A stretch of DNA of 64,000 nt from Streptomyces sp. TSRI0107 (lineage in GTDB: Bacteria; Actinomycetota; Actinomycetes; Streptomycetales; Streptomycetaceae): positions 620,001 to 684,000 of the forward strand of contig NZ_LIVZ01000001.1 in the NCBI RefSeq assembly GCF_001905845.1. The letters are read 5' to 3'. Every line of letters begins with the position of its first letter. The stretch's first letter is position 1. Positions 42,701 to 50,024 of this stretch are shown piece by piece. The notes beneath the pieces are model-generated. The model was not told the origin of the DNA. It made no database searches and was given only the letters and a program-made list of their open reading frames with translations. The translations under genes and the position numbers were made by a program.

Positions 42701-43395
42701 TGAACTGGTTCAAGCCGGTCTGGCACCCCTGGCTCGGCACCGGCCTCGGCTGGGGCCAGCAGCGCGCCGGCGACCGGCTCCAGTTCAACACCCCCGGCTG
42801 GGGCGACTCCGGGCCCGACCACACCGGCTTCGGCAACGTGTGGAGTGACGAGAGCGGCATGTCCCAGACGACGGCGGTGTACCTGGACGGCGAACTCGTC
42901 GACCGGCGCACCAGTTCCGCCGTGTACGTCTCGGACGCGCCCGCCGAGGAGCGCACCTACAAGGTCGTCACCGACACCGCGCTCGACCCGGCGCACTGGG
43001 AGCGGGCGACGAAGGGCCACACCGAGTGGACGTTCCGCTCGGCGCGGACGCCCGCGGACCGGTACACGTTCCTGCCACTGATCAACCTCGGCTTCGACAT
43101 CGGCACCGACCTCGCGGGCCGGGTGGGCGACGGGCGGCTGCCCATCGGGCTGTACGCCGAGTACGTGGCGGGCGCCCCGGACACCGGGAAGCTCGGCGGC
43201 GGCACGCTCGAAGTGTCGTACGACGACGGCGAGTCGTGGCGGAAGGTGCCACTCACCGGTGACGGACCGGCCGCCTGGCGCGGGACGCTGAACGTGCCGG
43301 ACGACGCCGAGTACGTCTCCCTGCGGGCGTCGGCACGCGACGACCGGGGCGGCAGGGTGGTCCAGGAGATCGTCCGGGCCGTCGGCGTGCGCTGA
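39775..43395 (+). CDS. Secreted subtilisin-family (S8) serine protease, large
   Basis: A 1206-residue exported protease. Signal peptide at residues 1-30 (ILLSAGLVLPLLPVAQAGA) and a propeptide to about 200. The S8 catalytic domain has D224 (VLDTGVDADHPDL), H256 (NGHGTHVAST), the oxyanion Asn in VVAAGNTGAPSS and S429 (MSGTSMATPHVAG). A very long C-terminal region of about 750 residues consists of beta-rich domains, some of which look like PA/Ig-like inserts; no cell-wall anchor is visible. The frame is open far upstream, but the ATG at 39775 fits the signal peptide and has AGAGG seven bases before it. A terminator follows directly. Extracellular protein degradation is its likely role. Confidence 0.93.
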   Translation: MIRGPVGRGAILLSAGLVLPLLPVAQAGAADTADTTAKAPAATRTASAARTVTLVTGDKVTVTDLGGGKQTVEVERPRGATGAVRTQTANGTVTVVPDEALPYLRAGTLDERLFDVGELIRQGFADDRTGELPLIVTYDKGARTATPRGAERTRALPSVRGAAVEADKGREFWQAVTRKSAGIDGVWLDGRVTADMAESNAQIGTPAAWEAGLTGKGVTVAVLDTGVDADHPDLAGRVSASRSFIEGEEVADRNGHGTHVASTVGGSGAASDGKERGVAPGATLAVGKVLSDQGSGSESQIIAGMEWAAREAGADIVSMSLGSTEPSDGTDPMARAVNTLSEETGALFVVAAGNTGAPSSIGSPGAADAALTIGAVDSADTAAYFTSAGPRWGDNALKPDLSAPGVDILAARSSLSGGTGAYTSMSGTSMATPHVAGVAALLAERHPDWTGARLKDALMSTSTPLDASAYTLGAGRVSVPDAVDARVTATGSVDFGFHSWPYEENQPVTRTVTYANSSDEPVELSLSVEGGDGIVTLADPTLTVPAHGTAATTVTGDGSKAPVGSTSGRIVAAVAGSPVAHTAFGLVKEEERYTLTVHVKDRDGAPAAADLVVQRLAERTDPVPAHVGGSGTLKLRLAPGTYSLTSFLDVRGSHGADSLGLGFLAAPEVTLDRDTEVTLDGRELREIKADVGRRTERRQLIMEYDRTAGGADLFGAVMVPVKYDSVFAAPTRKVTQGGFEYRTVWRLGKPLLEVKGVGEVVAQPGGTLTEGRTRLPLVDVGDGPFTGVRGKAALAELTDGTDPAALAQAAADAGVKALFVTDDAPGRLNAWWGSEDGTDRAFPIGTVDAADAARLRKAGKADMTGTRNTPYVYDLSKGYPGAVPDRDLTFAPDDLAAVRTRFHAAEPASGGEFRYSITDTFPIGLGFKERVDFPAERTDYVSTERGQLWHESVDLGDALEERGGLVGYRGGTRPTLNWFKPVWHPWLGTGLGWGQQRAGDRLQFNTPGWGDSGPDHTGFGNVWSDESGMSQTTAVYLDGELVDRRTSSAVYVSDAPAEERTYKVVTDTALDPAHWERATKGHTEWTFRSARTPADRYTFLPLINLGFDIGTDLAGRVGDGRLPIGLYAEYVAGAPDTGKLGGGTLEVSYDDGESWRKVPLTGDGPAAWRGTLNVPDDAEYVSLRASARDDRGGRVVQEIVRAVGVR

Positions 43396-43401
43396 CACGC
43401 G

Positions 43402-43440
43402 GACGGCGCCGCCTCCCTGGGACGGGGAGGCGGCGCCGTC
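43402..43440. terminator. Strong bidirectional terminator
   Basis: A 16-bp perfect stem (arms 43402-43417 and 43425-43440, starting GACGGCGCCGCC) with a seven-base loop lies six bases after the subtilisin stop. It also lies 18 bases beyond the stop of the minus-strand 19-residue peptide gene, so it can serve both. Confidence 0.88.
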
Positions 43441-43458
43441 TGTCGTTCTCCCGGACCG

Positions 43459-43518
43459 TCAGACCAGCCATCCGACGAAGTGGACGAGACCGGCGAGGAT
43501 GTCGGTGAGAAGGTTCAT
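43459..43518 (-). CDS. Tiny hydrophobic peptide (19 aa), unlisted small gene
   Basis: A 20-codon reading frame, MNLLTDILAGLVHFVGWLV, with AAGGAG about 11 bases upstream of the ATG and a strong hairpin terminator after it. The peptide is almost wholly hydrophobic with one Asp, one His and one Trp, and could form a single amphipathic or membrane helix, like phenol-soluble modulins or type I toxin peptides. It lies between the 3' end of the carboxyltransferase gene (121 bases away) and the terminator, and so might be expressed with that operon or from its own promoter. I do not recognise a characterised family; the function is unknown. Confidence 0.55.
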   Translation of the reverse strand: MNLLTDILAGLVHFVGWLV

Positions 43519-43638
43519 GATCGTGCTTTCTCCTTGCGGTGATGCATGTGGGACCTGCGCGTATCTGCTTTCGCTACGGTCTGCAGCCCGTCGCTTGCGC
43601 ACCGTAAGTATCGTCGGTCACGCAGGCCTCGTGCGATC

Positions 43639-45003
43639 TCACGAGCGACGATCACCTGTTCCAGGGAACAACTGCTCGCCTGTTCGGACCCGGGCGACCC
43701 CCAGCCGCTCCAAGTCCTGCGGCCGGATGAGGAGTTGGTCCGCCGTCGCCTCGACCTCCGCCGCCGGCCGCTTGAGGATCGCGGCCGCCGGCTCCGGCGC
43801 GATCACGGAGAAGTAGCTGTCCGGAGTGGCCCAGGTGTTGCCGGGCGCCGCCAGCGCCAGCGCGCCGCCCGAACCGCCCTCCCCGATCACCAGCGTCGTG
43901 ACCGGCGTACGAGCCGCCGCCACCGCCCCGAACAACTCGGCGATCGCCGCCCCCGCGCCCTGCCGCTCCGCCTCCGCGTCGTTGGCGGCGCCCGGCGTGT
44001 CCACCAGCGTCAGCACCGGGATGCCCAGCCGGTCCGCGAGCCGGATCAGCCGGGCGGCGGTGCGGTACCCGGCGGGCCGGGTGGCCGTGCCCGTCTGGGC
44101 GGCGTAGGCGACGGTACGGCCCGCGTGCTCCCCGAACCCGCACAGCATGCCGTCGTCCGAGCCGCCGCAGCGGTCGCCGCTGATCGCCACCCGCTCGGAG
44201 AAGTAGGCGTCCAGATAGCGGTCGGCGCGCGGGCGGCCGGACGCGCGGGCACGCAGCACGGCGTCCCAGCCCGTGGCCGGCAGATCGGTGGCGCCGAGCG
44301 GCGGCGGCGGGGGAGCGGGCTCGGCGGACGGCGCCGTCAGCAGCCGCAGCCAGCGCCCCAGCGTCACCCGCAGCTCCTCGGGCGCCACCACCGCGTCGGC
44401 GGCGCCCGCCGCGACCTGCGCCTCAGCCGTGTACGCCGCCGGGTCGGCGTCCGCCGGGCGCACCCGGGAACCCGCGAACCCCACCTGGGCGCCCGGCAGG
44501 GCGAGCACCACGTCCGCGCCCGCGCCGAGCGTCGCCCAGCCGCCGCCGGTGGTCGGGTCGCGCAGCACCGCGATCTGCGGCAGCCCGGCCTCGCGGGTGA
44601 GCACCGACTGGCGGGCCACCCGCTGGAGCTGGGTGAGCGCGAGCATGCCCTCCTGCATACGGCTGCCGCCGGTGGCGACGAGCGGGACGACGGGCAGCCG
44701 CCGCTCCCGCGCGTACGTGTACGCGGCCTCCAGCCGGTCGCCGGTGCGCTCGCCGAGCGACCCGCCGAGGAAGCCGAACTCGAAGGCGATCAGCACGGCC
44801 CGCGTGCCCTCGACGGAGGCGGTGCCGCACACCACGGACTCCTCCTCGCCGGTGCGTTCGGCGGCGCGGGCCCGGGAGGCGTCGTAACCACGCCAGCCGA
44901 GCGGCCCGTCGGGCCGTGAGTCCCTGACGGGCGACGGCAGTTCCCGGAAGTCGTCGGTGACGAGAGCTATGACCGCGCGGGCGCTCGGACGACGCTCAGC
45001 CAC
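43639..45003 (-). CDS. Acyl-CoA carboxylase carboxyltransferase, fused beta-alpha type
   Basis: A crotonase-fold carboxyltransferase of 454 aa. The N-terminal half resembles the AccD/beta domain (VVCGTASVEGTRAVLIAFEFGFLGGSLGERTGDRLEAAYTYA, GGSRMQEGMLAL) without the AccD zinc finger. The C-terminal half resembles the AccA/alpha domain (PVLTLVDTPGAANDAEAERQGAGAAIAELF, VIGEGGSGGALALAAPGNTWATPDSYFSVIAPE). It would transfer a carboxyl group between biotin and an acyl-CoA. The gene overlaps the end of matB by 8 bp (GTG start at 45003), so a malonyl-CoA or methylmalonyl-CoA related role is likely. No biotin carrier protein is encoded nearby. Confidence 0.85.
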   Translation of the reverse strand: MAERRPSARAVIALVTDDFRELPSPVRDSRPDGPLGWRGYDASRARAAERTGEEESVVCGTASVEGTRAVLIAFEFGFLGGSLGERTGDRLEAAYTYARERRLPVVPLVATGGSRMQEGMLALTQLQRVARQSVLTREAGLPQIAVLRDPTTGGGWATLGAGADVVLALPGAQVGFAGSRVRPADADPAAYTAEAQVAAGAADAVVAPEELRVTLGRWLRLLTAPSAEPAPPPPPLGATDLPATGWDAVLRARASGRPRADRYLDAYFSERVAISGDRCGGSDDGMLCGFGEHAGRTVAYAAQTGTATRPAGYRTAARLIRLADRLGIPVLTLVDTPGAANDAEAERQGAGAAIAELFGAVAAARTPVTTLVIGEGGSGGALALAAPGNTWATPDSYFSVIAPEPAAAILKRPAAEVEATADQLLIRPQDLERLGVARVRTGEQLFPGTGDRRS

Positions 45004-46441
45004 GGCCCAGCGCCCGCTTCATGATCTTCCCCATGTCGTTGCGGGGCAGGACGTCGAGGTGGTGCAGGACCCGGGGCCGCTTGTGCGGGGCGAGCCGCCG
45101 TGCCACATGACCGGCCAACTCCTCCAGGGTCGGCGGCCGTTCGCCGTCGGTGGGCACGATCCAGGCGACGATCCGCTCCCCCAGGTCCGGGTCGGGCTCC
45201 CCGGTGACGGCGGCCTCCCGCACCCCCGGATGTTCGAGCAGCGCGTTCTCGATCTCCCCGGCGCCGATCTTGTACCCGCCGCTCTTGATCAGATCGGTGG
45301 CCTTGCGTCCCACGATCCGCACATAGCCGTCCGGATCCCGCACCGCCATGTCCCCGGTGCGGAACCAGCCGTCGGCGGTGAAGGCGGCGGCGGTCGCGTC
45401 CGCCCGGTTCAGGTACTCGGTGAACAGATTCCGGCCCCGCACCTGGATCTCCCCGACGGTCTCCCCGTCGTACGCCGTGACCGGCGACCCGTCCTCCTCC
45501 ACCAGCCGCAGCTCCACCCCCGGCAGCGGCACCCCCACCGTCCCGGCGCGGGCCTCGCCGTCGGCGCGGACGCTGGTGTTCATCAGCGTCTCCGTCATGC
45601 CGTACCGCTCGATCACCCGCCGCCCCGTCGCCGCCGTGATCCGCTCGTGGTCGTGCACCGGCAGCGCCGCCGACCCGGAGACCAGCAGCCGGGCACCGCT
45701 CAGCGCCTTCACCAGCTCCGGCTCACCGGGCAGCGCCTCCGCGATCCGGTGGTACATCGTCGGCACCCCGAACAGCATGGTCGCGCCACCGTTCAGCTCG
45801 GCCGCCACCCCCTCCGTCGAGAACCGCCCGAGATGCCGCACGCTCCCGCCCCGCCGCAGCGGCCCGAGGATCCCGAGCACCAGCCCGTGCACATGGAACA
45901 ACGGCAGTCCCTGCACCAGCACGTCCTCGCCGGTCCACTGCCAGGCGTCCGCCAGCGCGTCCAGGGTGGCGGCGATCGCCCGGCGCGGGATCACGGCACC
46001 CTTGGGCGGACCCGTCGTACCGGACGTGTAGACGATCAACGCGGGAGCCTCGTCGCCGGTGTCCTCCGCCGGCACCCCGCCGACGCCGGACACGTCGACG
46101 TCGACGCGCTCCAGCCCGCCGAGACCGGCCGGCAGCTCGTCGCCGGGCGCCGCCAGCACCACGGCGGGCGCGCTGTCACCCAGGATGTGCGCCAGCTCCT
46201 TCTCACCCGACTTCGGGTTCAGCGGCACCACCGGCACCCCGGCGAGCAGCGCGCCCACCACCCCGACGGCCGTCTCCAGCACGGGCGTCGCCCACACGGC
46301 GACCCGCCCGGTGTGCCGCACGCGTTCGGCCACGGCACCGGCCGCGGCGGCGAGCTGCGCGTAGGTCAGGGAACGGCTGCCGAACCGGAGGGCGACTCGA
46401 TCACTCGGTCCCTCGGTCAGGGCCGGAAAGAGAGAGGACAC
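44996..46441 (-). CDS. matB: Malonyl-CoA synthetase (acyl-CoA ligase)
   Basis: An ANL-superfamily CoA ligase of 481 aa. It begins MSSLFPALTEGPSDRVALRFGSRSL, very like MatB of S. coelicolor as I remember it. The AMP-binding P-loop is YTSGTTGPPKGAVIPRR; the A5 motif is RRVIERYGMTETLMNTS; A7/A8 are GWFRTGDMAVRDPDGYVRIVGRKATDLIKSGGYKIGAGEIE; and the catalytic Lys is in NDMGKIMKRALG near the C-terminus. It activates malonate or methylmalonate to the CoA ester, providing extender units for polyketides and fatty acids. GTG start at 46441 with AAGGAG eight bases upstream. It is the first gene of a two-gene operon with the carboxyltransferase. Confidence 0.94.
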   Translation of the reverse strand: MSSLFPALTEGPSDRVALRFGSRSLTYAQLAAAAGAVAERVRHTGRVAVWATPVLETAVGVVGALLAGVPVVPLNPKSGEKELAHILGDSAPAVVLAAPGDELPAGLGGLERVDVDVSGVGGVPAEDTGDEAPALIVYTSGTTGPPKGAVIPRRAIAATLDALADAWQWTGEDVLVQGLPLFHVHGLVLGILGPLRRGGSVRHLGRFSTEGVAAELNGGATMLFGVPTMYHRIAEALPGEPELVKALSGARLLVSGSAALPVHDHERITAATGRRVIERYGMTETLMNTSVRADGEARAGTVGVPLPGVELRLVEEDGSPVTAYDGETVGEIQVRGRNLFTEYLNRADATAAAFTADGWFRTGDMAVRDPDGYVRIVGRKATDLIKSGGYKIGAGEIENALLEHPGVREAAVTGEPDPDLGERIVAWIVPTDGERPPTLEELAGHVARRLAPHKRPRVLHHLDVLPRNDMGKIMKRALGRG

Positions 46442-46557
46442 GCGGCGTACTCCTTAGCAGTCGGGACTGGCTGTCGGGGTCGACATCCCGTTCCTATCAG
46501 TCCGCCGCCTCCGCGAGGCCGCCCGGCCGAGTCTCGTGCAGGCCCTGGGTGGGCTGG

Positions 46558-47034
46558 TCAGGCTGTCCGGCGGGTCATGTGCATGTGCCAGTTGGTGACC
46601 CAGGACTGCTCCCCGTCCACGGAGAACGCCTGCTCCCAGTGGGCGGTGGTCGTGGTGATCTCCGACCAGACGAAGCGGACTCTCACCTTCTGGCCGTCGT
46701 GCTCGTCGTCGCCGTGGAAGACACCGGTGCCGTCGGGGCCGAAACGGCCGACGACCGGCGGGAACAGCGTGCCGGTGCGCTTGCTCGCCCAGTACAGGGA
46801 CCAGGCGTCGGCCGCGGGGTCGTACAACCGCAGGGTCAGCCCCGCGAAACCCTTCGTCTGGAACTCGATCTCGTCGAAGCTGGCCCGCCCGTCGAAGTGC
46901 GCGGAGGCGCGGGTGACCCCCGGGAACTCCTCCCAGCGATCGTCGCCGTCGGAGGGGTCGAGGAAATCCTTGCGCCAACGGTTGACGACGTCGTAGGTGC
47001 CGGTGAAGAAGGCGAAAGCAGTGCTGTTGTCCAT
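46558..47034 (-). CDS. DUF1579-like small protein controlled with a divergent WYL regulator
   Basis: A 158-residue soluble protein: FFTGTYDVVNRWRKDFLDP, FDGRASFDEIEFQTKGFAGLTLRLYDPAADAWSLYWASKRTG and VRFVWSEITTTTAHWEQAFSVDGEQSWVTNWHMHMTR. This pattern, a lipocalin/beta-barrel-like sheet rich in Trp, resembles DUF1579 or related 'heme-binding-like' barrels; the ligand is unknown. The ATG at 47034 is chosen because residues upstream look unrelated and cross the operator. It diverges from a WYL-domain regulator gene, and a 13-bp inverted repeat lies between them, so it is almost certainly the regulator's target. Confidence 0.75.
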   Translation of the reverse strand: MDNSTAFAFFTGTYDVVNRWRKDFLDPSDGDDRWEEFPGVTRASAHFDGRASFDEIEFQTKGFAGLTLRLYDPAADAWSLYWASKRTGTLFPPVVGRFGPDGTGVFHGDDEHDGQKVRVRFVWSEITTTTAHWEQAFSVDGEQSWVTNWHMHMTRRTA

Positions 47035-47078
47035 GATTTGCCTGTCGTCCGTGAGAACCATGGGAGGGACGCTAGGAG

Positions 47079-47109
47079 GGGTCCACTGACAACGACTGTC
47101 AGTGGACCC
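47079..47109. promoter_or_regulatory. 13-bp inverted-repeat operator between divergent genes
   Basis: Perfect arms GGGTCCACTGACA (47079-47091) and TGTCAGTGGACCC (47097-47109) flank five bases, ACGAC. The element sits 16 bp upstream of the WYL regulator gene and 44 bp upstream of its divergent neighbour. A dimeric regulator controlling both genes, including itself, is the natural explanation. Confidence 0.85.
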
Positions 47110-47125
47110 GGTTAGATTCCCCGGC

Positions 47126-48145
47126 ATGCGCGCGGACCGACTGCTCTCGTTGCTCCTCCTGCTTCAGAACCGCGGCCGGATGACCGCCGCGGAACTCGCC
47201 GCGGAGCTGGAGGTGTCCGTGCGCACGGTCTACCGGGACGTGGAAGCGCTCGCCGCCGCGGGCGTCCCCGTGTACGGAGAAGCCGGCCACGACGGCGGCT
47301 ACGCCCTGGTCGACGGTTACCGCACCCGCCTGACCGGTCTGACCGCCGCGGAGGCGGAGGCACTGTTCCTGGCGGGCCTGCCGGGACCGGCGGCCGAGCT
47401 GGGGCTGGGCGCGGTACTGACAGCGGCCGAGCTGAAGCTGGAGGCCGCGCTGCCCGCGGAGCTGCGGCGGCAGGCGAAGCGCGTCCGCGAGCGGTTCCAC
47501 CTCGACGCGCCCGGTTGGTACCGCGAGGCCGACGAGGTGCCCTGCCTGCCTCAGATGGCGACCGCGACATGGCTGCGGCACGCGGTCCGGGTGCGCTACC
47601 GGCGCTGGTACGCCCCGGAGGTGGTCGAGCGGCGGCTCGAACCGTACGGCATCGTGCTCAAGGCCGGTCGATGGTACGCGGTCGCGTACGCCGGCGACGG
47701 CTCTCCGCGTACCTACCGGATCGGTCGGATCATGGACGTACAGCCGCTGGCCGAGGAGTTCACGCCACCCGCGGACTTCGACCTGGCCGCGTACTGGCGG
47801 GAGCACACGGCCCGGTTGCAGGAGCGGCTGTGGCAAGGGAGCGCGGAGATCCGGATCTCCCCGGCCGGACTGGCGAGGCTGCGAGAACTGGCCGTGCCGA
47901 CCGTGATCGACGCGGCCGAGGCCGGCCGGGAGGAAAGCCCCGGCGGCTGGCGCCACGCGCTCATCCCGATCGAGAGCCTCACCCACGCGGAGGGCGAGTT
48001 GCTGAGACTGGGGGCCGAGGTGGAGGTCCTGGGCCCGCCCGAGCTGCGGAAGCGGATCGCGAGCACGGCTCGGGGGCTGGCGGGGCTGTACCAGGATCCG
48101 CCCCTGGGGCGCGTATGCACCGGTCCGTGTCGATGCGGGCAGTGA
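47126..48145 (+). CDS. WYL-domain (DeoR/YafY-type) transcriptional regulator
   Basis: A regulator of 339 aa. The N-terminal helix-turn-helix reads MRADRLLSLLLLLQNRGRMTAAELAAELEVSVRTVYRDVEAL (HTH_11). The middle WYL domain carries VRVRYRRW and LEPYGIVLKAGRWYAVAYAGDGSPRTYRIGRI, in which the W-Y-L triad is WYA. A C-terminal WCX-like region follows. WYL domains bind nucleic acids or small molecules. A Cys-rich tail (RVCTGPCRCGQ) at the C-terminus is unusual. The ATG at 47126 is chosen over a frame extension at 47102 because the latter overlaps the operator. It probably represses or activates the divergent gene and itself. Confidence 0.9.
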   Translation: MRADRLLSLLLLLQNRGRMTAAELAAELEVSVRTVYRDVEALAAAGVPVYGEAGHDGGYALVDGYRTRLTGLTAAEAEALFLAGLPGPAAELGLGAVLTAAELKLEAALPAELRRQAKRVRERFHLDAPGWYREADEVPCLPQMATATWLRHAVRVRYRRWYAPEVVERRLEPYGIVLKAGRWYAVAYAGDGSPRTYRIGRIMDVQPLAEEFTPPADFDLAAYWREHTARLQERLWQGSAEIRISPAGLARLRELAVPTVIDAAEAGREESPGGWRHALIPIESLTHAEGELLRLGAEVEVLGPPELRKRIASTARGLAGLYQDPPLGRVCTGPCRCGQ

Positions 48146-48261
48146 GGGCCGTGGAAGCCGACCCGCCCGTTCTCCGCAGACCGCCCAGGACCTGTACGGT
48201 CGCCGGCAACTTGCCGATCCGTACCGGGGACTGAGCGGACTGCCCTTGCTATGGTGCGCCG

Positions 48262-48696
48262 ATGCCATCGATCAAGCAGTTCCAAGTCACCTTCGACTGC
48301 GCGGAACCGGAGCGCGTCGCTCGCTTCTGGTGCGAGGTGCTGGGGTACGTCGTACCGCCGCCACCGGAGGGCTTCGCCACGTGGGACGAGTTCGATCGTT
48401 CGCTGCCGCCTGAGCGGCGGGGAGCGGGGTTCTCCTGCAGCGATCCCACCGGGGTGGGCCCGCGGCTGTACTTCCAGCGGGTTCCCGAGGGCAAGGTCGT
48501 AAAGAACCGGGTGCATCTCGACGTGCGAGTCGGCACCGGCCTCGTGGGCGAGGAACGCCTCGCCAAGCTCGAAGCCGAGTGCGAACGACTGGTCGCGCTC
48601 GGCGCGACACGCGAACGGGTGCTGATCGCCGACGAGTACAACGAGTCGTGCATCGTGATGCAGGACATCGAAGGCAACGAGTTCTGCCTCGACTGA
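48262..48696 (+). CDS. Glyoxalase-like VOC domain protein
   Basis: A 144-residue VOC protein of the Glyoxalase_6 type common in actinobacteria. QVTFDCAEPERVARFWCEVLGYVVPPPPEG is the signature N-terminus, GPRLYFQRVPEGKVVKNRVHLDVRVG is the middle, and IVMQDIEGNEFCLD is the C-terminal end. These single-domain proteins dimerise and often bind small electrophiles or antibiotics; activity is unknown. It lies downstream of the WYL regulator on the same strand with a 116-bp gap and is the last intact gene before the degraded island. Confidence 0.85.
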   Translation: MPSIKQFQVTFDCAEPERVARFWCEVLGYVVPPPPEGFATWDEFDRSLPPERRGAGFSCSDPTGVGPRLYFQRVPEGKVVKNRVHLDVRVGTGLVGEERLAKLEAECERLVALGATRERVLIADEYNESCIVMQDIEGNEFCLD

Positions 48697-48778
48697 GCCT
48701 CCTCCGGAACGCCGACACGGGCACTGCCGGGAGCCTGCCGGGGCTCACGCCGGCTCCGGGGTGCCGCTGCTCGGCCAG

Positions 48779-49800
48779 TCAGATGACCGCCGCTGGTGCG
48801 AGGGCGGTCGGATCGGCGCACAGCGCCCGGTAGTGCGTGCGTGGATCGCCGCCCGCCGCACGGAGTTCCCGGCACACCGCCGCGCGGACGAAGGCCGACG
48901 GGTCCGACAGGTGACGTACCAGTTCGTCGCCGCGGTCGGCGCCGCGGTCGGCGCCGCGCAGGCGTCCGACGGCGGCGGAACGTACGGCCGTGCAGCTGTG
49001 CCGCCGGATGTTCCGGTACCGGTGCCCGACGGCGAGATCAGCCAGGTCCAGGGCGCGGAAGAGGCCGGCCTCGACGGCGGTGGTGAGCGTGGCGCGGTGG
49101 ACCTCGTACGAGTGGTCGGTGTTCAGGCGAATGAGAACCCGGGCCCGCGCGGCCTCGAGGACGGTCCGGCTTCCGGAGTCGAGTGCCAGACGTATCACCG
49201 CGCGCACCGCATGCAAGCGCAGACCGGCGTCGGGGTCCCCCTCGGCGATCGCCCAGGCCTGGGTCATGCCGAGCCGACCGTACGCGGCCCCGGCGTGCAG
49301 GCCCGCTGTCCGGGCCTCGCTCTCATTGCTCGACAGCAGGTGCGTCACCACCTCCTCGGGCCGCCCGCCGAGGCACCCGAGGACGGCCTCCCGCTCCCAG
49401 GCGCCGTACCGCCACCGCATGCCCACCAGCGCTGCCAGAGGCGCCAGTTGCCGCAGTACGGCCTCGTCCGCGTGGACGAGCGCGCGGTCGAGGACCGGCG
49501 GGCGAGGTCCCGTACCCGCTCGTCGGTGTCCGCGCACCGGATCAGCACGAGCGGCAGCACGGGCGCAGTGAGGCACAGAGCGACCTCGGGCTCGGTGGGT
49601 CCCGGTCGTCGAACCACTGGAAGCCGACCCGGATCCGGCCGTGATACTTCCAGCCCATGACCGTACCGACGGTGCCCGACCACACGCTGACGTCGAGGGC
49701 GACCCAGTCCTCGGCCCGCCCGGCGCCGATCGCCGAGTCCACGGACTTGCCGCGGAGCAGTCGTTCGCCCGGGGTGTGGAGCTTGGTGGGGCCGGAGTCC
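48779..49800 (-). pseudogene. HEAT-like repeat protein gene with two frameshifts
   Basis: Three successive frames give one plausible protein: RLLRGKSVDSAIGAGRAEDW..VGTVMGWKYHGRIRVGFQWFDDR, then TEPEVALCLTAPVLPLVLIRCADTDERVRDLA, then RPPVLDRALVHADEAVLRQLAPLAALVGMRW, followed by about 215 residues of paired helices with repeated motifs such as GLRLHAVRAVIRLALDSGSR and GHRYRNIRRHSCTAVRSAAVGRL. The frame changes near 49600 and near 49500, each consistent with one missing base in a C-rich run. The true start is uncertain (no good start codon lies in the first frame). HEAT-type repeats suggest a scaffold. The reading-frame damage could be real decay or sequencing error. Confidence 0.7.
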
Positions 49801-50024
49801 GTACGTCGTCATGGGCGGACTTCAGCGCTGTTGTCCACCGTCCCCACCAGCCATATTTCGATGGACGCGCTCGCCAACGCCGCTCTCGGCGGGCTGCGCG
49901 AGCTCGGCGCTGACGCCGATTCCCATTTGGACGTCGCAAGATGCATGGGGCCGAGGCAGACCGGATACTGACAGGTGGCACGCCTTGTCAATGTATTGGA
50001 CCCGCTCTCCAGGGAAAACGCGAT

